Positions 23,560 to 32,499 of a DNA stretch of 64,000 bases are shown piece by piece (positions within the stretch are counted from its first letter, which is position 1; the number at the start of each line of letters is the position of its first letter). The translations under genes and the position numbers were made by a program. The stretch lies in assembly GCF_020497125.1 (NCBI RefSeq), contig NC_059084.1, positions 10,753,501-10,817,500 on the forward strand, in the 5' to 3' direction. Origin of the DNA: Mauremys mutica (Eukaryota > Chordata > Testudines > Geoemydidae). The notes under the pieces were generated by a model. The model was not told the origin of the DNA. It searched no databases and saw only the letters and a program-made list of their open reading frames with translations.

Positions 23560-24094
23560 GAAACCGTAACCCTAACTCCAAGTGACCCACCCTTAGAAAC
23601 CCTAATCCTAGGGCGGAGTGCCCTACCCTTAGGAACCCTAAACCTAGTTCCAAGTGCCTTACCCTTAGGAACCATAACCCTAGGGCGGGAAGCCCTACCC
23701 CTAGGAACCCTAACCCTAGCTCCAAGTGTCCTACGCAAAGAAACCCTAACCCTAGCTCCAAGTCCTCTACCCTTAGGAACCCTAACCCTAGGGTGGGAAG
23801 CCCTACCCATAGGAACCCTAACCCTAGCTCCAAGTGCCCTACCCTTAGGAACCCTACCCCTAGCTCCAAGTGCCCTACCCTTAGGAACCCTAACCCTAGC
23901 TCCAAGTGGCCTACTCATAGGAACCCCAACCCTAGGGCGAGAAACCCTACGCATAGGAACCCTACCCCTAGCTCCAAGTGCCCTACCCTTAGGAACCCTA
24001 CCCCTAGCTCCAAGTGCCCTACCCTTAGGAACCCTAGCCCTAGGGCAGGAAGCGCTACCCATCGGAACCCTAGCTCCAAGTGCCCTACCCATAG
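23560..24094. repeat. Telomere-like 36-bp minisatellite, about 15 units
   Basis: Fifteen head-to-tail units of mostly 36 bases (first 37, last 30). Each has a telomere-like part (gaaccctaaccctag, containing CCCTAA) and a spacer part, either type A (ctccaagtgccctaccctta) or type B (ggcgggaagccctaccc). Type B occupies units 2, 4, 7, 11 and 14. Because 36 is a multiple of 3 and stops are absent, long frames are open on both strands (238 codons plus, 234 codons minus) with 12-residue periodicity; these are by-products. It sits between Gag-like and protease-like remnants of the decayed Gypsy locus. Confidence 0.95.
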
Positions 24095-24263
24095 GGCCAC
24101 AGTTCAGGCGCCGGTTGGCCCCCATCACTTTTAGGGACCTGCTGATGCTTCTGACAGGAAGCCAAAGTCACTCTGAGAGGCTGTGGTATTTGCCATGGAA
24201 CTCAAATATTTCCTTGCAATGGTAAATAAGATAAAAGCTGATCAACATAAGCCCTGTTAGTCT

Positions 24264-24546
24264 GAGGGTATGTGTTCACTACCAGCCGGATCGGCGGGCA
24301 GCGATCGATCCAGTGGGGATCAATTTATTTTGTCTAGTCGAGACGTGATAAATCGACCCGACTCCTGTACTCCAACTTGGCGAGAGACACAGGCAGAATC
24401 GACGGGGGAGTGGCAGCAGTCGACTCACTGTGGTGAAGACACCACGGTAAGTCGATCTAAGTATGTCGACTTCAGCTATGTTATTCACGTAGCTGAAGTT
24501 GTGTAACTTAGATCGATCCTGCCCCTCCCAGTGTAGGCCAGGCCTC
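24264..24546. mobile_element. MITE with 'GTCTACACT'-type inverted ends
   Basis: Left end gagggtatgtgttcacta and right end (reverse complement) gaggcctggcctacactgg are related; the interior has 'ggatcggcgggcagcgatcg' near one end and a hairpin 'cttcagctatgttattcac' / 'gtagctgaag' near the other. The copy at 30299-30551 carries the same modules in the opposite orientation. TSD not resolved. Confidence 0.75.
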
Positions 24547-24599
24547 AGAAATAGGATGGAAAAGGGGATTCTAATCAAGTTCATGATGACATTTTTGAA

Positions 24600-25167
24600 G
24601 ATTTAGGAAGAATGATAATTTGGTCTGTGACACAGAGGAAACTGGCAATGGCACAAAAAGTAAGGGAAGCAATTGAATTAAATGCTGGTAGTGTGAAAAA
24701 AAATTGGCCACATAATGAAGGACTGTTACAAATATAAGGCAGAACATGACAGAGCACCACAAGTATCTAGTGAAAGCCCCTTTCCGTTTTCTGAGCTGGG
24801 TGACACCAAGCTGAAGGGACAAAGCTTGGAGATAGAAGGATCAACCCCCCAGTTTTTATTTAGGTCTGGGCAATTAAAGAAGAATGGAAATGTGCATATT
24901 AAGTGTTTAATCAGATCTATGAAACACACAGGAATAGTGGACACTGACTCAAACATAACAGTTACTAGAGTAGATATGCTAAGAAGGCTGGGCGATAGGG
25001 GATTCATAAACCTGACCTCCTAATCGGTCTCAATTTGAGAATGTGCACCTGCTCAAAATGGGTTTGCAAACTTGACTTCAAGATAGCAGATGAGCTAATA
25101 ATCTGCTTGGATTTCATTGTGGTTAATAACTATGTAATAAATATCAGGAAACGTATCCTACAAATTT
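24600..25167 (+). mobile_element. Decayed Ty3/Gypsy retropepsin-like piece
   Basis: An open frame from 24715 to 25023 ends in CLIRSMKHTGIVDTDSNITV followed by TRVDMLRRLG. This fits the retroviral-type aspartic protease start, where the family has D-T/S-G; here the catalytic triad would read DTD, i.e. broken (Asp76-Thr77-Asp78 of the frame). In another frame at 25041-25165 the sequence reads KLDFKIADELIICLDFIVVN and NYVINI, matching the later 'I(I/L)G-D(F/W)(L/I)..(N/Y)....I(N/D)' strand of such proteases, with a frameshift between. A short distance downstream the younger LTR element is inserted at 25234. Confidence 0.45.
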
Positions 25168-25233
25168 AACCTTTGGAAATTCTTTTTAGAAACGTGGCCC
25201 ACATGAACTAAAGGATTTTTAGGCTATTGGTTT

Positions 25234-25932
25234 TGTAGCAGGGTGGACCCTGCTCCTGCTGTGTGGGGTTTAAAAGTGGCCTGGCAGGGCTTGAGAGCAG
25301 TGGCTCTAAAAGCTGGGCTGATTGAGGGAGTGGCTGCAGCTGGGGCCACGCCCCAAACTGAATAGGGCCTTATAAAAAGGCCAGGGAAGCCAGAAGCCCA
25401 GACAGTCTCTCTCTGGCCATAGAGAGAGATGGGCCTAGCTGCTGGGAAATAGAGACCAGGTACCTGAGTGAAGCAGGGCTGGGGACAGGCTAAGGAGCTG
25501 GGGAGCTCTGGCCTGAAAAGCCCCAGGCTGCGGCCTAGCGAAGGGCCAACAGGTACTGGGGGTTGCAGAGGGCAACCTAGGGGTAGGCCAAGGCAGCAGG
25601 TCCAAACCCAACTTTGCCTGTGATGAGTAGGCTGATACTGCAGTCTGCCCCAGAGTGTGGGGCTAGACAATGACTGACAGTAGCCACATACTGAGGCAAG
25701 GTGGGGCTAGAGGGTGAGGGTTCCCTAAGGAGGGGAGACCCAGAGAGAAAGGGGTTACTGCTAGGGGGCAGCACCCCATGTAAGAGGGCACTGGGTCCAG
25801 GGAGGGACACGGGGGGGGGGCCAGAAGACAGGTGGATCACCAGCCTGCCGAGGGCGCTCTAGTGCTGGAAACAGAGCTAATTCCCAGAGTCACCAGCAGG
25901 AGGCGCCGCAGGGGTGAGTCCGACCCGTTACA
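25234..25932 (+). repeat. 5' LTR (699 bp)
   Basis: Contains a TATA box (tataaaaa at 25371) 25 bases before 'agaagcccagacagtctctc', a plausible transcription start region. The right half has 'ggccagaagacaggtggatc' and ends in gtgagtccgacccgttaca. The polypurine G run at 25810-25819 differs in length from that of the 3' LTR. Confidence 0.93.
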
Positions 25933-25952
25933 CGTGGTGGAGAATGCAGGCA
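25933..25952 (+). promoter_or_regulatory. Candidate primer-binding site
   Basis: Two bases after the 5' LTR comes TGGTGGAGAATGC. Minus-strand priming sites normally start with TGG (complement of tRNA CCA) within a few bases of the LTR, so position and first bases fit. I cannot match it confidently to a particular tRNA. Confidence 0.5.
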
Positions 25953-25953
25953 G

Positions 25954-26784
25954 TTGCGGTCCGCCCCGATACAAGGGGCCAGGGCAAGGACTGTGGGACA
26001 GTTGCCTGGAAGAAGAGCAGAGTTCAAAATGGTGGAGAAAATGAAGAACAGAGACTATTATTGGAGAGCCTGTGTGGCCCGGCTCACCGAACAGCAAGCA
26101 GGGCTGCTTCAGCTGCTGCGGGGGCGGGCACATGGACCTCAACAGGGGCCAGGCACCTTGGGCTGGAGGCCAGTGCCGAGGCCTAAAGACTGTTTCGCCT
26201 GTGGGCGACGGGGACACTTCAGAAGGGAGTGCCCCTACCAGACTCGAGTGCCCCCTGTGAAGTTAACAGGGGGGCTCCAAACTTGTTGGGCTTGTGGGGA
26301 GCAGGGATACCTGAAGAGGGAGTGCCCTCATGGAGCTCCCAAGGCCCGGGCCAGCCCAGAAGAAAGGGCTAGGGCCCAAACAACCAGAGCTAGGGCTGTG
26401 GCAGGGGGAAGGCGCCAAGGGTGCTTCCACTGCCACACCAAGGGCCACATAAAGAGGCATTGCCCCCTGAGACAGAAAGGGGGAGTGCCTGAAACCAAGG
26501 CTCGGTCTGGGACTAGCCGCCAGGAAGGGGTAGTCCAGACTGAAGCCCCTAAAGAGAAGGGGGCTGGGGCAGAGAGGCCCCACCTTAAACAGGGAACCCA
26601 CACAAGGGCCAAGAGGGCCGAGGTGGGAACTCAAACTGATGTGGGAACCCACATAGGACCAGGGAGGACTATGGTGGGGACCCAGACAATTGAAGAAGCC
26701 AGCAGACTGCTCCAAACACTGGAGAGCATGCGGCAGGAGAGGGATTCCCTGCGGGCCCAGCTGAGGAGAAAGTTGGGCCAGTAG
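25954..26784 (+). CDS. Gag-like zinc-knuckle protein of the LTR element
   Basis: Open frame of 276 codons, the only one in the element; translation may start at Met1 or at Met26 (26029), which is followed by a charged helix-like segment. Three 14-residue CX2CX4HX4C knuckles: C80-C83-H88-C93 and C157-C160-H165-C170 are canonical, whereas the middle one (C111-C114-Y119-C124) has Tyr in place of His. Such knuckles bind RNA in retroviral and retrotransposon nucleocapsid proteins. Linkers are Arg/Lys-rich. Residues 224-245 carry two VGTQT motifs, and 247-276 is a Leu/Arg/Glu helix likely to form a coiled coil. No capsid domain is recognisable. Intact reading frame with no stops suggests recent activity. 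It could instead be a captured host CCHC gene; I cannot decide. Confidence 0.75.
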   Translation: MRSAPIQGARARTVGQLPGRRAEFKMVEKMKNRDYYWRACVARLTEQQAGLLQLLRGRAHGPQQGPGTLGWRPVPRPKDCFACGRRGHFRRECPYQTRVPPVKLTGGLQTCWACGEQGYLKRECPHGAPKARASPEERARAQTTRARAVAGGRRQGCFHCHTKGHIKRHCPLRQKGGVPETKARSGTSRQEGVVQTEAPKEKGAGAERPHLKQGTHTRAKRAEVGTQTDVGTHIGPGRTMVGTQTIEEASRLLQTLESMRQERDSLRAQLRRKLGQ

Positions 26785-26831
26785 AGCACCCCACCTGCCC
26801 CCCGGTGGAGGGGTTCTTGAGGTGGGGGGTG

Positions 26832-27528
26832 TGTAGCAGGGTGGACCCTGCTCCTGCTGTGAGGGGTTTAAAAGTGGCCTGGCAGGGCTTGAGAGCAGTG
26901 GCTCTAAAAGCTGGGCTGATTGAGGGAGTGGCTGCATCTGGGGCCACACCCCAAACTGAATAGGGCCTTATAAGAAGGCCAGGGAAGCCAGAAGCCCAGA
27001 CAGTCTCTCTCTGGCCATAGAGAGAGATGGGCCTAGCTGCTGGGAAATAGAGACCAGGTACCTGAGTGAAGCAGGGCTGGGGACAGGCTAAGGAGCTGGG
27101 GAGCTCTGGCCTGAAAAGCCCCAGGCTGCGGCCTAGCGAAGGGCCAATAGGTACTGGGGGTTGCAGAGGGCAACCTAGGGGTAGGCCAAGGCAGCAGGTC
27201 CAAACCCAACTTTGCCTGTGATGAGTAGGCTGATACTGCAGTCTGCCCCAGAGTGTGGGGCTAGACGATGACTGACAGTAGCCACATACTGAGGCAAGGT
27301 GGGGCTAGAGGGTGAGGGTTCCCTAAGGAGGGGAGACCCAGAGAGAAAGGGGTTACTGCTAGAGGGCAGCACCCCATGTAAGAGGGCACCGGGTCCAGGG
27401 AGGGACACGGGGGGGGCCAGAAGACAGGTGGATCACCAGCCTGCAGAGGGCGCTCCAGCGCTGGAAACAGAGCTAATTCCCAGAGTCACCAGCAGGAGGC
27501 GCTGCAGGGGTGAGTCCGACCCGTTACA
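26832..27528 (+). repeat. 3' LTR (697 bp)
   Basis: Direct repeat of the 5' LTR; the TATA element reads tataagaa here. Ends CCCGTTACA followed by the second GGTTT of the target duplication. Confidence 0.93.
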
Positions 27529-27863
27529 GGTTTGCAATGAACAATTTCTCCTAATGGAAAGAACCTGAAAGTCCCCAAATATTGGGTCAACAGGGGCAAC
27601 AGCAATATCATCACTACTGCCCCGTTGCTGAACAAAAGCCAGTGTCGGGGCCTTGTGGGTCAGTTTCCAGTTGGGAGCAGATATTGTAATAGCGGTTGCC
27701 AACTTGCTAGTATAACAGGAAAAAAAATTCTGGAGACTTTTTAAGTAACAGTAAACACTTTACTTGTTGCTGAGAACTGTACAGATGGGGGTTGGTGGTT
27801 TGCCTGCCTGGCTCCAAGTGCCGTAGCAACCTGCTTCTGCTGATAAGACTCATAAGGCTAACT
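27529..27863 (+). other. Resumed host DNA, Gypsy leader-like
   Basis: 27540-27600 ('tctcctaatggaaagaacctg', 'ccccaaatattgggtcaac') resembles 22230-22270 and 49180-49250, so this is probably more of the decayed Gypsy-type element into which the LTR element inserted. 27600-27863 shows nothing recognisable. Confidence 0.35.
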
Positions 27864-28757
27864 ATATAATGATCGATAAATGCAAAGTAATGCACATGGG
27901 AAAACATAATCCCAATTATACATATAAAATGATGGGGTCCCAATTAGCTGTTACCAGGCAAGAAAGATCTCTGAGTCATTGTGGAAAGTTCTCTGAAAAC
28001 ATCCCCTCAATGTGCAGCGGCAGTCAAAAAGGCTAACAGAATGTTGGGAATCATTATGAAAGGGATAGATAGAGGCAATATGATATTTTCTGTCCTACTA
28101 TCTAAATCCATGGTATGCCCACATCCTGAATACTCCGTGCAGATGTGGTCGCCCCATCTCAAAAAAGACATATTGGAATTGAAAAAGGTTCAGAAAAGGG
28201 CGACAAAAATGATTAGGGGTATAGAATGGTTTCCATATGAGGAGAGATTAATAAGACTGGGACTTTTCAGCTTGGAAAAGAGACGATCAAGGAGGAATAT
28301 GATAGAGGTCTATAAAATCATGACAGTTGTGAAGAAAGTAAATAAGGAAGTGTTATTTAATCCTTCTCATAACACAAGAACTAGGAGTCACCAAATTAAA
28401 TTAATAGGCAGTGGGTTTAAAACAAACTAAAGGAAGTATTTCTTCACACAACACACAGTCAATTTGTGGAACTCTTTGCCATGTTGTGAAGGCCAAGACT
28501 ATAACAGGGTTCAAAAAAGAACTAGATAAATTCATAGAGGGTAGGTTGATCAATGGCTATTAGCCAGGATGGGCAGGAATGGTGTCCCTAGCCTCTGTGT
28601 GCCAGAAGCTGGGAATAGGCAACAGGGGATGGATCACTTGATTATTACCTTCTATTCATTCCCTCTGGGGCACGTGGCATTGGCCACTCTCAGAAGACAG
28701 GTTACTGGGCTAGATGGACCTTTGGTCTGACCCAGTACGGCCATTCTTATGTTCTTT
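27864..28757 (+). mobile_element. CR1 LINE, 3' about 0.9 kb
   Basis: Starts in the post-catalytic part of the RT ORF (DKCKVMHMGK). The frame 27981-28430 stays open for 149 codons: AAAVKKANRMLGIIMKGIDR, then MWSPHLKKDILELKKVQKRA, TKMIRG, LGLFSLEKRRSRRNMIEVYK, all standard CR1 C-terminal blocks. It closes with the typical 3' UTR 'gccaggatgggcaggaatgg', 'tgacccagtacggccattct' and 'tatgttctt'. The last about 330 bases are shared with the 45365-45680 copy. Confidence 0.92.
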
Positions 28758-29109
28758 TGATTCCCCACATACACCACTAGGGGTGATGCTGATTCCTATT
28801 CCAAAGGTCCTACTGTCATTACTGATATTGATGATATGGAGTAAGGTATTTTCTTAATGTCATCTGTGTACATGTTTTAAATTGTATAGTCCCTGTTTCC
28901 TTGAACAGAGGTGGGTACAACCACCACACAGGCAGCTTGCTTTTATAGAAACCACAGGTAAAGTACCCGATGCCCTGTCCCAGCAAGCAGCTGCCATGGG
29001 TCTGTCTCTCTCCAGGACTTTCGCTCATCTCAGACAGATCCAACTACTCGGACACACTATGTGACCCTCTGCCTCCCTCAGCCCCTGCACTTTACACTTG
29101 GAAAACCTT
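28758..29109. other. Non-coding stretch, nothing recognised
   Basis: No repeat or coding signal that I can name. Confidence 0.4.
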
Positions 29110-29600
29110 TAGGGCATGTCTACATTACAGCCCTAAGTCAACCTATGTTAGGTTGACTTACAGCCACCGCCATAATTACAGTGGTGGCTGATGTCCATAC
29201 TACCCTCCTTCTGTCGGTGGTGCCAGTCCTCACCATTGACTGAAGAGGGGCAGTGTGGGGGCTGAGAGCCAGGGCTCTCAGCACCACCCAGCTCCTTGCT
29301 CAGAGCCCAGCTGGCCCCTCTGACCTTCTCTCCTCAGTGAGCCTCTGGGCAGCAGACTGGCTGGGAGCAGGGAGCCAGGCTGTAGCTGCCAGTCTTTCTT
29401 GTCAATTTCACGGCTCCAGCCTGGAGTCATGAAATTGACAAGACAGCCAACAGCTGAGGTAAGCACACCAACATAAGCCTTGGCTTCTAGTGGAGGTGGC
29501 GTTATGATGTTGGTATTGGAGGGCACTTACATCGGCAGGAGCAAGACTGTAGTGTGTACACTGACATAGTTAGGTCAACATAAGGTGGTGTATGTTGACC
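29110..29600. mobile_element. MITE A of a four-element cluster
   Basis: Left end 'tagggcatgtctacattaca' pairs with right-end 'tgtagtgtgtaca' sequence near 29550; 'gtcaacctatgttaggttgac' near the left is an internal hairpin, and 'gttaggtcaacata' / 'tatgttgacctaac' at 29569-29605 form 14-bp perfect arms. The middle also has an inverted pair, 'tcttgtcaatttca' / 'tgaaattgacaaga'. The exact right edge is uncertain because MITE B follows immediately. Confidence 0.65.
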
Positions 29601-29607
29601 TAACTGA

Positions 29608-29899
29608 GGGCTTGTCTTCAGGTAAATCGGTGTGGCTACAATCAATGCAGTGGCATCGATTTAGCAGGTCTAGTGAAGACACGCTCAATCAATGGGAGAA
29701 CGCTCTTCCATCGATTGCTGTACTCCACCTTAATGAGAGGCAGAAGCAATTTTGGTGGGAAAGCATCTCCAGTCAACATAATGTAGTGTGGACCCTGTGG
29801 TAAGAAGATCTAGGCTGTATCAACTCGAGTTACGCTACTAACGTAACTCAAATTGCGTAGCTTAAATCAACCACCAGCTGTAGTGTAAAACAGGCCGTA
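29608..29899. mobile_element. MITE B
   Basis: Ends gggcttgtcttcaggtaaatc and (reverse complement) acggcctgttttacactac. Interior has 'gcatcgatttagcaggtctagtgaagac' and 'gagttacgctactaacgtaactc', a hairpin. Related to C and D. Confidence 0.7.
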
Positions 29900-30039
29900 G
29901 GAAGGTAGACTGGACTTAAGTCTAAATTTCTCCCTAGAAAGAATGGTCTGAAATAGGTGACCTGCTCTTTAATCCTCCTTTTGTGTGTTTGCTCTGCAAC
30001 ACAAAGGAAGCTCAGAAAGGTCTAAGGGCTCAGACGAAT

Positions 30040-30268
30040 GGCTGGTCTTCACTACAGGGAGCCATCGATGCAGCAGGGGTCTAGTGAAGACCCACTAAAT
30101 CAACAGCAAAGCGCTCTCTAGTCGACCCCGGTACGCCACCTCTCCGAGAAGAACAAGAGAAGTCTACTGGAGAGTGTCTCCCTTCGACACAGCACAGTGA
30201 AGACACTGGAGTAAGTTGACCTAAGCTACATCGACTTAGGTTGATTTATCCGGTTGTGAAGACAAGCC
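30040..30268. mobile_element. MITE C
   Basis: Ends ggctggtcttcactacaggg and (reverse complement) ggcttgtcttcacaacc. Interior 'gtctagtgaagacccactaaatc' and 'gacctaagctacatcgacttagg' match MITE B in order. Confidence 0.75.
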
Positions 30269-30298
30269 CGAAGAAGAGTGTTTTCACACACACACACA

Positions 30299-30551
30299 GG
30301 GCAGGTCTACACTGGGGGGGGGGGGGGAAATCGATCTAAGATACGCAACTTCTGCTACGTGAATAGCATAGCTGAAGTCGAAGTACCTTAGATCGAATTA
30401 CTTACCATCCTCACGGCGCGGGATCGACGTCCGCGGCTCCCCATGTCGACTCCGCTACCACCGTTCGCGTTGGCGGAGTTCCAGAGTCGACAGGAACGCG
30501 TTCGGGGATCGATTGCTACCCGCCGATCCGGCCGGTAGTGAAGACGTACCC
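30299..30551. mobile_element. MITE D
   Basis: Ends gggcaggtctacactgggg and (reverse complement) gggtacgtcttcactacc. Interior includes a hairpin 'cttctgctacgtgaatagca' and 'agctgaag', then 'ggatcgacgtccgcggctcc' and 'cgccgatccggccgg'. Same modules as 24264-24546 in the opposite orientation. Flanked on both sides by 'aca', too short to be a firm TSD. Confidence 0.8.
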
Positions 30552-30749
30552 ACACTTTCTCTCCTTTTCCCCCCTCCTTCCTTCCCCCACAATAGGCTTA
30601 ACATCTCTGAAAGCACTTACTGCATGGCCTCTGGAACTCTTTCCACAGAGAGTTTCATGCCGGGTGTTTATACATCAGTGACCCCTAACGTGCAATCCAT
30701 TAGCACCTTTTGTCATAACATAATTGTTAGTTGATAGACAGGCGGCACT

Positions 30750-31215
30750 AAATTCTCTCTAAGCTGCGTGGCCGCCTATTAAGCACTGTGCAGGTGCTCA
30801 GGGCTGCGACAGGGAGAGATGCCTCTCCCCAAGCCCCAGTCCTGCTGCGGCCAGGGGACAGGCGCCCCTCCCCTGGCACCGACCCAGTCCTGGCCCTGAA
30901 CCTGCTGTCACCAGGGGACAGGCGCCCCTCCCCGGCTCCAACCCAGCCTGGCTTGGACCTGCCAGGGCTGGGGGAGAGGCTCCCCTCCCCCCCAGCCCAG
31001 GTGCTGCTGTGGGGGGAGTCCTCTCTCCCCACCGTAGCCATGTGGAGCCCCACTGCACCCCAACCGCCTCCACCCCAGAGCCCCCATCCCCAGTGGGAGC
31101 CCTCACCCCCCCCAACCGCAACCCTCTGCCCCAGCTCTGAGCCACCTCCCACACTCCAAACCCCTCGGCCCCACCCCACCACATGGGTGGGAAAAATTAG
31201 AGGGAACACTGCCGC
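30750..31215. mobile_element. DNA element of the 5901 family
   Basis: Left end 'cactaaattctctctaagctgcgtgg', right end 'gggtgggaaaaattagagggaacactg'; inverted ends share CTCTAA and the extension ggcgg(c)ca on both sides. The body is C-rich ('ggggacaggcgcccctcccc' repeated twice) and lacks the 79-bp palindrome. Frames open on both strands here (153 and 174 codons) are low complexity. No acceptable TSD found. Confidence 0.65.
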
Positions 31216-32107
31216 CTATAGGTTGCCCAGCACTTTCCATTGTCAAACTAGGTTTAAATTTTCCATTCCAACTGTCTTGTTGAGGCTGATTTTTTTTTTT
31301 AAATTCTGTTAAAAATAGTTAAATTGTTTTCAAGACTGGGATTAAGAAAAAAAAAAGACACTGTCTTGCTCACTGTTAAAAACTTTGTACAACCATTTCA
31401 TTGAGAAGCTCTAGCACCTCCATGCTTTGGAGTAGGGACCTGAAATTTGGCTGGGGCACTGGGTCTGTGGTCAGCTACATGCCTTTTGCCACTCTTGTGA
31501 AAATATGCCCAACTTGGGCTAAAAGTTACATGCCCCTGAAAAATCACCATTTGCACATGCTCAGTAAAGGTTTGTTAGAGGCCGGTAGCTAAATTCTCAA
31601 ACCATTCTCTGGGGACTGACTGTGTTCCTTCCCCACACAGTTCCTGCATGCCCCTTACAATGTGCTCCAGTCCCACAGAGCACACTGAGCATACTATCAC
31701 AATCAGTAACTAGTTCGCTCATTTGGGTGACCTCTGTGCTCTTGATTGAAATGACCCAACCCTGCTGATCGCCCATGGTGAGGTGTGTGTCATTGTCATT
31801 CCTTCTGATGGAATTTCTGGTTTTTTTCAGTCTACTTAAAAAAAGAACAAAAAAGAAGTTACATACAAAAAACTACATTAAGAGTGTCTCAAAAACTAGG
31901 ATTGCCAGAGTTAAGGTTAGCTGTGCAACCCTAATTCAGCTCCGTGGTGTGTCTGTGTTCTGATACAGTCTTTAATTACAGATCACATACTATGTGTTTC
32001 CATAGGATCCCAGCCTTATTCAGGGCCCAGGATATATGGTGCTCAAGGAAGGAATCAGAGTTGTGTAGTATATGACACTGTTGTCTGTATGATCTCTGCC
32101 TCATATA
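31216..32107. other. Non-coding stretch, nothing recognised
   Basis: Contains homopolymer runs (T at 31290, A at 31347). No repeat family or gene recognised. Confidence 0.4.
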
Positions 32108-32233
32108 GGCTCTGATCCTGCAAACACTTACACATGCACTTAACTTTACTATTGTGAACAGTCCTCCCGCAGAAATCAGTGGGACTGCTCATGAGGGTAA
32201 AGAGCATGCATAAATATTTGCAGGATTGAGACC
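32108..32233. repeat. Palindromic MITE-like hairpin
   Basis: Left 'gctctgatcctgcaaacact' and right 'atatttgcaggattgagac' are imperfect reverse complements around a centre with 'cagtgggactgctcatgag'. Similar ends (caatcctgcaattta ... aaattgcaggatc) bound 33848-33955. These look like one broad family of old palindromic MITEs. Confidence 0.55.
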
Positions 32234-32499
32234 TGTTATGTTATAGAGCTAGAGAACAGGAGCAGCTAACAGGGAGAGAGTTTTTAGAGAGGAAGTGGGA
32301 GAGCTAGATACATCTGATTAACATTCGCTAAACTTAAGGCAATAAACCATCCCTCCCCATAGAAACAAAACAGAGGAAGAAACCCCAACATAAAAAGCTG
32401 CAGGAGTAAAAGAGAGAATGCAGGCAGAAGTCCAGCAACAGAGTGGGGGGCTATCCAGTGTATTGCACTGAACGCATCATGCATGATTACGTGCCTTCT

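Larger units (their letters stand above)
25234..27528 (+). mobile_element. Complete, young Gag-only LTR retrotransposon
   Basis: Two near-identical LTRs (25234-25932 and 26832-27528) begin TGTAGCAGGG and end CCCGTTACA, obeying TG...CA. The whole is bracketed by an exact 5-bp TSD, GGTTT, at 25229-25233 and 27529-27533. A purine-rich tract (ggtggggggtg) precedes the 3' LTR. The internal region is only 899 bases and holds one ORF with three zinc knuckles; there is no protease, reverse transcriptase, RNase H or integrase, so it must have been mobilised in trans. I count about 12 substitutions and one G-run length difference between LTRs (roughly 1.7 %), so the insertion is fairly recent. It landed beside older Gypsy-like remains. 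Confidence 0.93.

Noticed and set aside
23560..24094. CRISPR-like array
   Set aside because: Unit length and regularity resemble a CRISPR, but the whole unit repeats with no unique spacers, and the genome is eukaryotic.
23560..24094. True chromosome end
   Set aside because: Telomere-like words are separated by spacers, and ordinary interspersed repeats continue on both sides.
23424..24225. Long open frames on both strands (238 and 234 codons)
   Set aside because: They are produced by the 36-bp minisatellite, whose unit is a multiple of three and lacks stops; the proteins are 12-residue repeats in several frames at once.
26263..26949. 228-codon minus-strand frame
   Set aside because: Antisense of the zinc-knuckle ORF; lacks any recognisable motif and runs into the LTR.
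30748..31312. Overlapping 153- and 174-codon frames
   Set aside because: They are mirror frames over a C-rich DNA-transposon body.
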